Shown: positions 26,469-33,678 of the stretch, piece by piece | Layout of the letters: the number at the start of each line of letters is the position of its first letter | How positions within the stretch are numbered: position 1 is the first letter of the stretch | Source: JAJYUU01 sp963822955 | GTDB lineage: Bacteria > Actinomycetota > Actinomycetes > Streptosporangiales > Streptosporangiaceae | NCBI GenBank assembly: GCA_963822955.1 | Contig: CAWGJS010000002.1 | Coordinates: forward strand, 558,001-622,000 | DNA: 64,000 bases | Direction of reading: 5' to 3' | Position numbers and translations under genes: made by a program | The notes under the pieces: model-generated | Databases searched by the model: none | Told to the model about the DNA's origin: nothing | Seen by the model: only the letters and a program-made list of their open reading frames with translations

Positions 26469-26966
26469 TCAGCCGTTCGTTCCTGACGGCTCAATGCCGA
26501 TCCGGCACCAGGTGATGCGGCCGTCCGGGCTGCTGATGGTTCCCCATCTGTCGGCGAGCGCGTCGACCAGCAGCAACCCGTAGCCGTGCTCGGCGCCACT
26601 ACCCGGATCAGCGGCCACGCCGGAGATCCGGGGTTCCGACGGGCCACCGTCATCACGAACCTGAACCAGAACGCCGCCCGGCGCGGGACACAAGGCAACG
26701 GTGACCGTGCCGCCAGGAGCGCTGGATTTGCTGTGCACGATGGCGTTCGTGACGAGCTCACTGACGACAAGCTGCACAGTCTCCGTAGCGGGGTTCCGGT
26801 CGCCGAGCAGCTGGCGAGCCATCAGGCGCGCCGCGCTCGCGGACTCTGGCGTTCCCGGCAAGACGCACAGCACAGGTGCCTTGGCCGGCTGCATGGCTGT
26901 AGTGGCCGGCTCTCCCGAGCTGGCTGGCTGAGTTGGCGCGTCAAACGCCGGCGCTTTCATGGTCAT
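26469..26966 (-). CDS. Histidine-kinase-like ATPase (anti-sigma/RsbW type)
   Basis: This 165-residue protein has the GHKL ATPase fold of SpoIIAB/RsbW-type serine kinases. The N box SELVTNAIVHSKSSAPG is near residue 70, the G1 box VQVRDDGG near 102, and the lid GYGLLLVDALADRWG near 130. A 30-residue low-complexity N terminus precedes it. In actinobacteria such proteins usually control sigma factors or act on anti-anti-sigma partners; no partner gene is adjacent. GGGAG lies just upstream of ATG 26966. It is divergent from the SARP regulator 208 bases away. Confidence 0.85.
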   Translation of the reverse strand: MTMKAPAFDAPTQPASSGEPATTAMQPAKAPVLCVLPGTPESASAARLMARQLLGDRNPATETVQLVVSELVTNAIVHSKSSAPGGTVTVALCPAPGGVLVQVRDDGGPSEPRISGVAADPGSGAEHGYGLLLVDALADRWGTISSPDGRITWCRIGIEPSGTNG

Positions 26967-27174
26967 CGCTTGCTCCCGATTACGCGTTTAGCCGGGATTA
27001 CGGCAGTTCGGGCAGTCGGGTCATGACCATAACCAACCACTGATTACCGCGGCGTTACCCAGCCGTATCCACGGTCGGCGGCCTGGAACTCCGCCAGCCG
27101 CAGCCATTCGTCGTAACGAGGTATTTCAGTAGAATCAATGGCGATCGCACCATTCCTCCGGAGCGCAGGCAGCC

Positions 27175-29016
27175 ATGGAGTTTCGCATACTCGGACCGCT
27201 TTATGCCGACCCCAGTACGGGTGTCGGCCCGGCGGCGATCGGTCAGCCTTTGCTACGGTCGGCCCTGGCAGTCTTGCTGCTGCGAGCCAATATGACCTGC
27301 CCGACCAGCTTCCTTATCGAGGCACTCTGGGACGGCGAGCCACCGAGCAGCCCAGCGGGCGCGTTACGCGTCTGCATCAGCCGGCTCCGGCGCTGCCTCG
27401 GCGAATGCGCCGCGCGCCTGCAGAGCGTCGGACCGCCAGGCGGGCGGGCGCCGGCGCACCGCCAGCAGCGCGGCTACGTCATGGTGGTTCGACCAGGCGA
27501 GCTGGATGTGGACGAGTTCACCGACCTGGCGGCACAGGCCCAGGCCGAGCTTGATTCAGGTAACGCAGCTGCGGCGGCGGCCTCGTTTGTCCAGGCGCTC
27601 GCACTTTGGGGCGACCCGCCGCTGCCCGATCTGCCGCACAGCGCGGTCATCGCGACGGCGGTCCAAGGACTGCGGGCTCAGCGCGAGTCAGTGCAGGACT
27701 CGCTGATCGATGCGCGGCTGGCCGCTGGCGATTTCGAGCAGGTTCTCGGGCAGCTTCGTGCGGCCGTACTTGCCGATCCGGGCCGCGAGCGGACCTGCGC
27801 CCAGCTGATGAGCGCCTGCCACGCACTCGGCCTGCGGAAGGAGGCGCTGCACGTCTTCCAGATCGCGCGGAGGGCAGCCCTCGAGCAGCAGGGCGCAGAG
27901 CCGGGCCCGGCCCTGACCGACGTCTACAAGCAGATCCTGGCCGAGGAGACCGCCGTCGCCGGCTCCGCGCGGCAGGTCATCAGGGTCTCAGCCGCAGCTG
28001 GGCTACTAGGCACGCAGGCTCCGGCTCCCCCGCCGGATTTCACTGGCAGGTCCCGTGAGATCGCGGCAATCGGCCGGGAGGTGCTGAGTCCCGGCGTTCC
28101 GGTGGTAGTCGTCAGCGGGGGCCCTGGCATGGGGAAGAGTGCGACCGTCGCGGCCGCCGCCCTGCAACTGCGGAGCACCTTCACAGCCGGACAGCTCTAC
28201 GCGGACCTCGGCGGCGTCGAGCACCCGCGAGATCCGCAGGACGTCCTGGGCGAAATGCTGCAGTCTCTGGGCGTCCCGATCCGGAGCGTGCCATCAGCCG
28301 GGCCCGCACGCGCCGCGATGTACCGGTCGCTGCTGGCTGGCCGGCGAGCGCTCGTGATCGTCGACGACGCACCTACCGCAGCTCACCTGCGCCCGCTGAT
28401 CCCTGCTCCCGACGGGGCGGCGGTCATCGTAACGAGCCGCAGCCCGCTCAGCGGACTTGCCGGTGCTGGCCGCGTGGAAATCGACGAGCTGCCAGACGAC
28501 GATGCGCTGACGCTGCTCGGCCTGACGGCGGGCCCTGATCGAGCTGCCGCTGAGCCCGCCGCGGCTTCCGTCATCATCAGGATCTGCGCCGGGATGCCGC
28601 TTGCGCTGCGACTGGCAGGGATCACGCTCGCAACTCGGCCTGGGCTGACGGTGGCCGGGCTGGCCCGCGACATGCGGACCGGCTGGGCACTGAACCTCCA
28701 GGCTGAGGACGTCTCAGTCCGGGCAACTATCGGCTCGAGCTACCACGCCGTCTCCGGCACCGCCCAGTCTGCTCTGTCACGACTCGCGGTCACCACTCCC
28801 GGCGCCATAGCTGTCCAGCAGGTGGCCGATGCGGGCGTTGCGGCCGAGCTCCTGGCAGCTGGGCTGCTAGCTGCGGACCGGGCGGCTGCGGATCGGACGA
28901 CACTGGCGGGCGAGCACTACCGCATTCACCCGCTCGTGCGTGCGTACGCTGCCGAGCAACTGCTGATGACCACCGAGCGCCAGGATGCGGACCTGGACCG
29001 CAAGCGCGTCGGTTAG
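27175..29016 (+). CDS. SARP/AfsR-type regulator (BTAD + NB-ARC)
   Basis: This 613-residue transcription factor starts with an OmpR-like winged helix (residues about 10-95; ALRVCISRLRRCLG), then a bacterial transcriptional activation domain made of TPR-like helices (about 100-245). An STAND-type NTPase follows with P-loop GGPGMGKSA near residue 315, Walker B RALVIVDDA and the GMPLALRLAG motif. The C-terminal TPR sensor array of full-length AfsR is missing; the protein ends soon after a winged-helix-like HYRIHPLVRAYAAEQLL. Such proteins often switch on secondary metabolism, but no biosynthetic cluster is visible here. Its end overlaps the convergent paralogue gene by four bases. Confidence 0.88.
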   Translation: MEFRILGPLYADPSTGVGPAAIGQPLLRSALAVLLLRANMTCPTSFLIEALWDGEPPSSPAGALRVCISRLRRCLGECAARLQSVGPPGGRAPAHRQQRGYVMVVRPGELDVDEFTDLAAQAQAELDSGNAAAAAASFVQALALWGDPPLPDLPHSAVIATAVQGLRAQRESVQDSLIDARLAAGDFEQVLGQLRAAVLADPGRERTCAQLMSACHALGLRKEALHVFQIARRAALEQQGAEPGPALTDVYKQILAEETAVAGSARQVIRVSAAAGLLGTQAPAPPPDFTGRSREIAAIGREVLSPGVPVVVVSGGPGMGKSATVAAAALQLRSTFTAGQLYADLGGVEHPRDPQDVLGEMLQSLGVPIRSVPSAGPARAAMYRSLLAGRRALVIVDDAPTAAHLRPLIPAPDGAAVIVTSRSPLSGLAGAGRVEIDELPDDDALTLLGLTAGPDRAAAEPAAASVIIRICAGMPLALRLAGITLATRPGLTVAGLARDMRTGWALNLQAEDVSVRATIGSSYHAVSGTAQSALSRLAVTTPGAIAVQQVADAGVAAELLAAGLLAADRAAADRTTLAGEHYRIHPLVRAYAAEQLLMTTERQDADLDRKRVG

Positions 29017-30014
29017 GGCGTCCGGCTGGAGCCGGCGGACTCCCACTCCCAGTAGAAGCCGACCACCGTCTTGTCCAGCGACCGAAGGTAGCGGTGCGCC
29101 GAATGCTGGCTGTCCAGGGTCACGACCTCGCGCTCCAGCACGCCGCCGTCGATTCCGTCCCACCGCGCCCACCACACCCGGGATGGCAGCTTGCCCGGGT
29201 GGAACTCGACGCGCATATCGAGATTCTCGACGCTGCGCATGACGGCCCGCCGGTGTTCACGCTCTGCCGGATCAGCTAGATCGCCGGGGAACCGGTACGT
29301 CACGCGGTATTCAAGCGTGCTCGTCTCATTGATGCCGAGCGTCCTCGCGAGGAGGATCTCAGTCCCGAAAACATCAGGACCAATCTGTCGCAATTCCTCG
29401 GCCAGGCCCTTGCAACCTTGGCCAACCTCGATCGTCGTCACGCTCGTGTCGCACAGAAAAGGGATGCGGTCGAGATCCGCTGCCAGGGCCTCGATGACCT
29501 GCATCGTCCGGACACCGTCAATGCGTCCGTCCGCCGCGATGTAGATGTGGTCATGCAGCGATACTGTCTGATGCCGACGCCGGCCGAGCGCGTGATCGAC
29601 ATCGCGCTCAGCCTGAGCTGATACGGCATGACTCCCGGACAGCACGCTGATCCGTGACGAGCCCTCCCGCAGGCGCCGCAGGCGGTCCGCCTCGTATTGC
29701 GCGAAGCCAAAGGCATCGGCGAATAACTGGCAGGTCTCGGCCGTGAGCTGCTGGCCCGATAACGCGCCTAAGACCGTGTCACGTAATTGGTAGGGCATGA
29801 CCTGGGCGTCGCCAGGGTGACATGGCACGGCGCGCAGCCGGGCGGCGATCACCTCGGCAACGGCCATCTGATTGATCACGCCATCTCGCGGCCGGGCGAC
29901 ATGCCGCAGCCAAGCATCGCGGTAAGGGCCTGGCTTCAGTAAGAGCTGCCGCAGATACTCCGCCGCCGCGCGCTTATTATCGATATTGGTCACGTCACTC
30001 ACGTCAGCCACCAT
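29013..30014 (-). CDS. Unknown protein, tandem paralogue 2
   Basis: This 333-residue protein closely resembles the gene before it along its whole length (HDHIYIAADGRID, RIPFLCDT, EVGQGCKGL, YLRSLDKTVVGFYW). The N-terminal 110 residues are helical and contain a stretch resembling the end of an XRE-type helix-turn-helix (DAFGFAQYEADRLRRLREG). The C-terminal half is beta-rich, with many Trp/Tyr/Phe (VWWARWDGIDGG). I do not recognise the family and assign no function. ATG 30014 overlaps the stop codon of the upstream paralogue, indicating coupled translation. Confidence 0.75.
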   Translation of the reverse strand: MVADVSDVTNIDNKRAAAEYLRQLLLKPGPYRDAWLRHVARPRDGVINQMAVAEVIAARLRAVPCHPGDAQVMPYQLRDTVLGALSGQQLTAETCQLFADAFGFAQYEADRLRRLREGSSRISVLSGSHAVSAQAERDVDHALGRRRHQTVSLHDHIYIAADGRIDGVRTMQVIEALAADLDRIPFLCDTSVTTIEVGQGCKGLAEELRQIGPDVFGTEILLARTLGINETSTLEYRVTYRFPGDLADPAEREHRRAVMRSVENLDMRVEFHPGKLPSRVWWARWDGIDGGVLEREVVTLDSQHSAHRYLRSLDKTVVGFYWEWESAGSSRTP

Positions 30015-30984
30015 TCCAGCGCCAGTAGAAACCTGCGACTGTCTTCTCAAGTGACCGCAGGTATCGATGCGCGGAGAACTGCCTATCTAGCGTCACCGCC
30101 TCGCGTTCCACGACATCCCCATCGATGCCGTCCCACTGGGCCCACCACACCTCAGACGGCAGCATGTCCGGGTGAAACTCGACTCGCATGTCCACGTTCT
30201 CGACGTGCCGCATGACGGCCCGGCGGAACCGGCGCTCAGCTGCATCGGAGTGATCACCGGGATACCGATACCTAATCCAGTACTCAAGCGTCAGCGTCTC
30301 GCCGATATCGAGGGAGCGAGCCAGCAAGATCTCGGTGAAGAACACGCCGTCACCGAGCTGGTGCACATCGCCAGTCAGCTCCTTGCCGCCCTGGCCAACC
30401 TCAAGAGTCAGCACGTTGGTGTCGCACAGGAACGGGATGCGGTCGACGCCCTGCGCGGTTGCCTCGATGACCTGCATCGAGCGAGCACGGTCGATGCGCC
30501 TGTCCGGGCCGACGTAGACGTGATCGTGCAGCGACAACGTGTGGTGCTGCCGCGGCCCGAGGGCCCGGTCCACGTCCTGCTCCGCCCGCAGGGATACCGC
30601 ATGCGTCCCCGACATCATGCTGATCGGGGCCGCGCCATTCCACAGCCGCCAGAGGCGGGCTGCCTCGTGCTCGGAGAAGCCGAAGGCGGATATGAACAGC
30701 GAGAGCGCAGACCGGCTGAGCAGTCGCCCTGTCAGCGCCCGGGACACAGTGTCCTTCAGCTGGTGCGGGGTAACCTCCGCGTCCCCCGGGTTGCGCGGCA
30801 TCAGCCACAGATGCCGCGCAATTACCTCGGCAACGGCGAGCTGGTTGACCGTGCCGCGTCGTTCTCGAGACGCATACTGCTCCCACGTGTGCCGGTAACT
30901 GCCAGGTGTCAGCAGCAGTTGCTGCAGGTAATCAGAAGCGGCCCGACGACCGTCCTGCCGCGTCACATCAGCGCGAGGCATCAA
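30004..30984 (-). CDS. Unknown protein, tandem paralogue 1
   Basis: This 326-residue protein is the first of the tandem pair. It has a helical N terminus (AVAEVIARHLWLMP; AFGFSEHEAARLWRLW), possibly DNA-binding, and a conserved beta-rich C-terminal domain (HDHVYVGPDRRID, RIPFLCDTN, VWWAQWDGIDGD, FYWRWNGG). There is no signal peptide or membrane segment. Tandem duplication with overlapping genes suggests the two products work together, perhaps as a heteromer. The 500 bases upstream are gene-free and unusually AT-rich. Confidence 0.75.
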   Translation of the reverse strand: MMPRADVTRQDGRRAASDYLQQLLLTPGSYRHTWEQYASRERRGTVNQLAVAEVIARHLWLMPRNPGDAEVTPHQLKDTVSRALTGRLLSRSALSLFISAFGFSEHEAARLWRLWNGAAPISMMSGTHAVSLRAEQDVDRALGPRQHHTLSLHDHVYVGPDRRIDRARSMQVIEATAQGVDRIPFLCDTNVLTLEVGQGGKELTGDVHQLGDGVFFTEILLARSLDIGETLTLEYWIRYRYPGDHSDAAERRFRRAVMRHVENVDMRVEFHPDMLPSEVWWAQWDGIDGDVVEREAVTLDRQFSAHRYLRSLEKTVAGFYWRWNGG

Positions 30985-31498
30985 GACTCATCCCGGCGTA
31001 CCTGTGGTCCTATCCGGGTCTCTGGCTCAGAGACGCTCTCCCGACCCGGCTGGTAAAGGCCAACGAGATAACCGTAGTCAAGTCCAAGCCGCTCGCCAAG
31101 ACACGAGAGCTAATGGAAACGCCGACGATGCGAGTGCGAATGACCTCCATTAGCTGACCCTTCCTGCTCCGCGCCGGGCTCGAGCCGCACCTCTCGCCCT
31201 ATCGCTTGGAGCCACGATAATAGGACTTTAAAGGTATAATTTGGACTCGTCAATGAGTTCAATCACCCATTTTGCGACTCTTCGAGGATGTCATGAGCCG
31301 GGCGTGACGAGCGTTGCTCGGATCGGCTCCTGATTCGTCGCGCAGCCCCAGCCGCCCAATAGGCGAGCGCCACGGACTTGACTCAGTGCGGCTACAGGGC
31401 CCTGATCCAGTCATGAAAGTGAGTCACGTACGCCACGGCACCTTCGCACATGCTCTTGTGCCGGGATCTCGGCGACGTCGCGCGCGTAACTGCGCCGG
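30985..31498. other. Gene-free region with an AT-rich island
   Basis: No convincing gene is seen in these 514 bases. From about 31205 to 31280 the composition drops well below the GC-rich surroundings (TTTAAAGGTATAATTTGG). TATTAT on the minus strand at 31222-31217 could be a -10 element for the tandem paralogues. No clear inverted repeat or RNA gene was found. Confidence 0.4.
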
Positions 31499-32020
31499 CT
31501 AATCAGCGACGAGCTCGGCCTCGAAGCCGTCGGCGTTCTCGAGGTACGCGGCGTAATGCTGCGGGCCGCCCGCGTACGGGTGCAAGTCGGAGAACATCAG
31601 CCGCCAGCCGTGCAGCAGAGCCTCGGCAGTCAGGTCGTCCACCTGCTGCCGGCTCGAAACGTGGAAAGCGAGGTGATTGAGCCCGGGTCGGCACCGGTCG
31701 TGCCGGCTGGCAGTGCGCGCCGGAGACTGCTCGACGACGATGTATGCATCCCCGGCCTGCCAGCTGCGGCCGCCGGGCCAGTCCTGGAACATCCGGTAGC
31801 CGAGCGACGTGAGCAGCCAGCCCCAGCTGATGATGGCCCGGTCGAGATTGGGTACCCAGAGCTCCAGGTGGTGGATCGCGCCGGTGGCGGGTTGCCCGAC
31901 CGGAGCCGATTCCTCCGGGACTTCGGGCTCGGCCGCCGTCTCAAGCCCGACCGCTGACTCCGGCCCGGCCGCTGACTCCGGCCCGGCCGCTGGCTCGGGC
32001 CCCGCCTGAGTCTCTGTCAT
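31499..32020 (-). CDS. VOC (glyoxalase-fold) protein with repetitive N terminus
   Basis: This 173-residue protein has a 45-residue low-complexity N terminus built from short Ala/Gly/Pro/Glu units (AAGPESAAGPES). It is followed by one vicinal-oxygen-chelate unit from IHHLELWVPNLDRAI to YLENADGFEAELVAD. The metal-ligand pattern (HHLELWV ... LNHLAFHV ... FEAELV) fits metal-binding members such as glyoxalase or extradiol-type enzymes. The substrate is unknown. ATG 32020 is used because AGGGG lies eight bases upstream. Confidence 0.8.
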   Translation of the reverse strand: MTETQAGPEPAAGPESAAGPESAVGLETAAEPEVPEESAPVGQPATGAIHHLELWVPNLDRAIISWGWLLTSLGYRMFQDWPGGRSWQAGDAYIVVEQSPARTASRHDRCRPGLNHLAFHVSSRQQVDDLTAEALLHGWRLMFSDLHPYAGGPQHYAAYLENADGFEAELVAD

Positions 32021-32185
32021 CACTGCGCCCCTGCAGGTCTCCGCGTCCGGGAGGGCCGCTGCGGCCCGGCATGGCCACAGCTCCGAAGACCACCACGTTA
32101 CGGTATCTAATCAGGGTTTTCGTGTTTACCAGTGCGAATTCAGCTCTCATGGCGTAAGTACGCACATCAGGCACGGCGGTAACCG

Positions 32186-33472
32186 CTACCCGGCGTCGCC
32201 GTGCACATCGCCGGGCCACAGCTCGGGGCGATGCGCGGCGACGTGCCGGGTGATCTGGCTGAGTGCCTCCGCTGCGCTTACCGCAGCCAGTTTCCTGCCG
32301 TCGCGCAGCCTGATCGAGATCTCGCCCGCCTTCGCCTCCGCCGCGCCGATGACGGCCTGGTAGGGCACGAGCCGGTGCTCGCGGATGCGGGCGCCAAGAC
32401 TTCCCTCGGCCGCTATCTCTGCCCGGAGGCCCAGTCCGATGGCCGCACGTACCAGAGCATCTGCCTGCGGCAGCTGGGCGTCCGACACCGGCAGGCCGAC
32501 CAGCTGAACCGGCGAGATCCAGGGCGGGAACGCGCCGCCATACTCGTCGATCAAGTGGGCGACAGCTCGCTCCAACCCGCCGATGATGCTGCGGTGCACC
32601 ATCACCGGGCGGTGCCTGCCACCGTCCGGGCCGACGTACTCCAGGCCGAACCGCTCCGGCTGGTAGAAATCGACCTGCACGGTGGACAGGGTGGTCTCTC
32701 GCTCGGCGCTATCGGCCACCTGCACGTCGATCTTGGGACCGTAGAACGCCGCTTCGCCCGCCTCCTCCGCGTACGCCAGGCCGGCGCGCTCCAGCACCTC
32801 GCGCAGGACGCCAGCTGCCTGGTCCCACATCTGCTGGCTGCCGACGTACTTATCCGATAGGCCGGCCAGCGACAGGCGATAGCGGGCTGGCTCGATGCTA
32901 AGCGCCCGATAAGCCTCCCGGATCATCGCCACTGCGGCCGAGGCTTCGTCCCTGACCTGATCGGGGGTGCAGAAGATGTGCGCGTCATTCAGCTGAATGG
33001 ACCGCACCCTGGTCAGGCCGCCCAGCACGCCCGACAACTCGGATCGGTACATGCCGCCGAGCTCGGCTATCCGCAGCGGGAGCTCGCGGTAGCTGTGCGG
33101 CCTGGACCGGTAGATCAGCGCGTGGTGCGGGCACAGGCTCGGCCGGAGCACCAGCTGGCTCCCGGCGCTTTCGCTCTCCGGGCCTGCTCCGTCGGCGGCA
33201 GCACCAACACTCATCGGCGGATACATGCCGTCGCGGTAGTGCTCCCAGTGCCCGGAGATCTCGTACAGCTCGCGCTTGCCGAGGACGGGCGAGTACACGT
33301 GCTCGTCGCCGGCTCTGCGCTCCAGGTCGCGGACGTACTCCTCGAGCACATGCCGGATGGCGGCGCCGGCGGGCAGCCAGTACGGAAGCCCGGCCCCGAT
33401 CAGCGGATCGGTGTCGAACAAGTCCAGCTCGCGGCCGAGCTTGCGATGGTCGTATCGCAGGTGGCCAGTCAT
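32186..33472 (-). CDS. thrS: Threonyl-tRNA synthetase lacking the editing domain
   Basis: This 428-residue class II synthetase has only the catalytic core and anticodon-binding domain of ThrRS; the TGS and editing domains of the usual form of about 650 residues are absent. The zinc/threonine ligands of E. coli ThrRS are present: Cys in PSLCPHH, His in NDAHIFC, His in PVMVHRS. Tyr in AFYGPKID and Gln in STVQVDF are kept. Motif 2 reads RSIQLNDAH where E. coli has RGFTQDDAH, so the residue equivalent to Gln381 is Leu. It is probably a second ThrRS used under stress or inhibitor exposure (inference); borrelidin- and obafluorin-type producers carry such extra copies. GAGGAG lies before the ATG. 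A Thr-rich leader peptide and hairpin precede it. Confidence 0.88.
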   Translation of the reverse strand: MTGHLRYDHRKLGRELDLFDTDPLIGAGLPYWLPAGAAIRHVLEEYVRDLERRAGDEHVYSPVLGKRELYEISGHWEHYRDGMYPPMSVGAAADGAGPESESAGSQLVLRPSLCPHHALIYRSRPHSYRELPLRIAELGGMYRSELSGVLGGLTRVRSIQLNDAHIFCTPDQVRDEASAAVAMIREAYRALSIEPARYRLSLAGLSDKYVGSQQMWDQAAGVLREVLERAGLAYAEEAGEAAFYGPKIDVQVADSAERETTLSTVQVDFYQPERFGLEYVGPDGGRHRPVMVHRSIIGGLERAVAHLIDEYGGAFPPWISPVQLVGLPVSDAQLPQADALVRAAIGLGLRAEIAAEGSLGARIREHRLVPYQAVIGAAEAKAGEISIRLRDGRKLAAVSAAEALSQITRHVAAHRPELWPGDVHGDAG

Positions 33473-33525
33473 GGCGGTCTCCTCGCAGGGTGCGGTAGCG
33501 GGGGCGAGTGACCGCGGAAACGTCG

Positions 33526-33553
33526 AAGCCCCGAGGCACCCGCCCCGGGGCTT
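33526..33553 (-). terminator. Attenuator-like hairpin of the ThrRS leader
   Basis: On the minus strand AAGCCCCGGGG (33553-33543) pairs with CCTCGGGGCTT (33536-33526), an 11-pair stem with one G-T pair and a six-base loop. An alternative pairing of GTCCCGG (33584-33578) with CCGGGGC (33548-33542) would break this stem, as expected for an antiterminator. No U-tract follows. Confidence 0.6.
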
Positions 33554-33569
33554 TGACTAAAGGACAACT

Positions 33570-33620
33570 TCAGCGCGCCGGGACGTACTCCGGCGTCGTC
33601 GTCAGGCCAGCGCGCTTCAT
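33570..33620 (-). CDS. Threonine-rich leader peptide of the ThrRS gene
   Basis: A 16-codon frame encodes MKRAGLTTTPEYVPAR with three consecutive ACG threonine codons. It ends 16 bases before the attenuator-like hairpin and about 100 bases before the ThrRS start. This is the arrangement of a ribosome-mediated attenuator: stalling at Thr codons when charged tRNA-Thr is short would let the alternative pairing form and transcription continue into thrS. There is no ribosome site, but TAGCCT seven bases before the ATG suggests a leaderless transcript. The frame is too short for statistical proof; support comes from its position, codon content and the two exclusive RNA pairings. Confidence 0.65.
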   Translation of the reverse strand: MKRAGLTTTPEYVPAR

Positions 33621-33627
33621 GCAGGCA

Positions 33628-33633
33628 AGGCTA
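33628..33633 (-). promoter_or_regulatory. Putative -10 box of the ThrRS leader transcript
   Basis: TAGCCT on the minus strand lies seven bases before the leader-peptide ATG at 33620 and downstream of the permease stop codon, so the ThrRS gene could have its own promoter. Confidence 0.45.
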
Positions 33634-33678
33634 GCAAACTGCGGGGTCGTGAGGCACGCCTGATTCTGACCGGGATAC

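Noticed and set aside
31235..31240. A perfect TATAAT on the plus strand as a promoter.
   Set aside because: No plus-strand gene follows, and no -35 sequence lies at a suitable distance.
31930..32010. Short direct repeats that could look like a small CRISPR or microsatellite.
   Set aside because: They encode the Ala/Gly/Pro/Glu-rich N terminus of the VOC protein, and there are no spacers.
33481..33500. AGGGTGCGG on the plus strand near the ThrRS gene, resembling the T-box core of tRNA-sensing riboswitches.
   Set aside because: It is on the wrong strand for the ThrRS gene and does not match the T-box consensus further. The leader peptide explains the region better.
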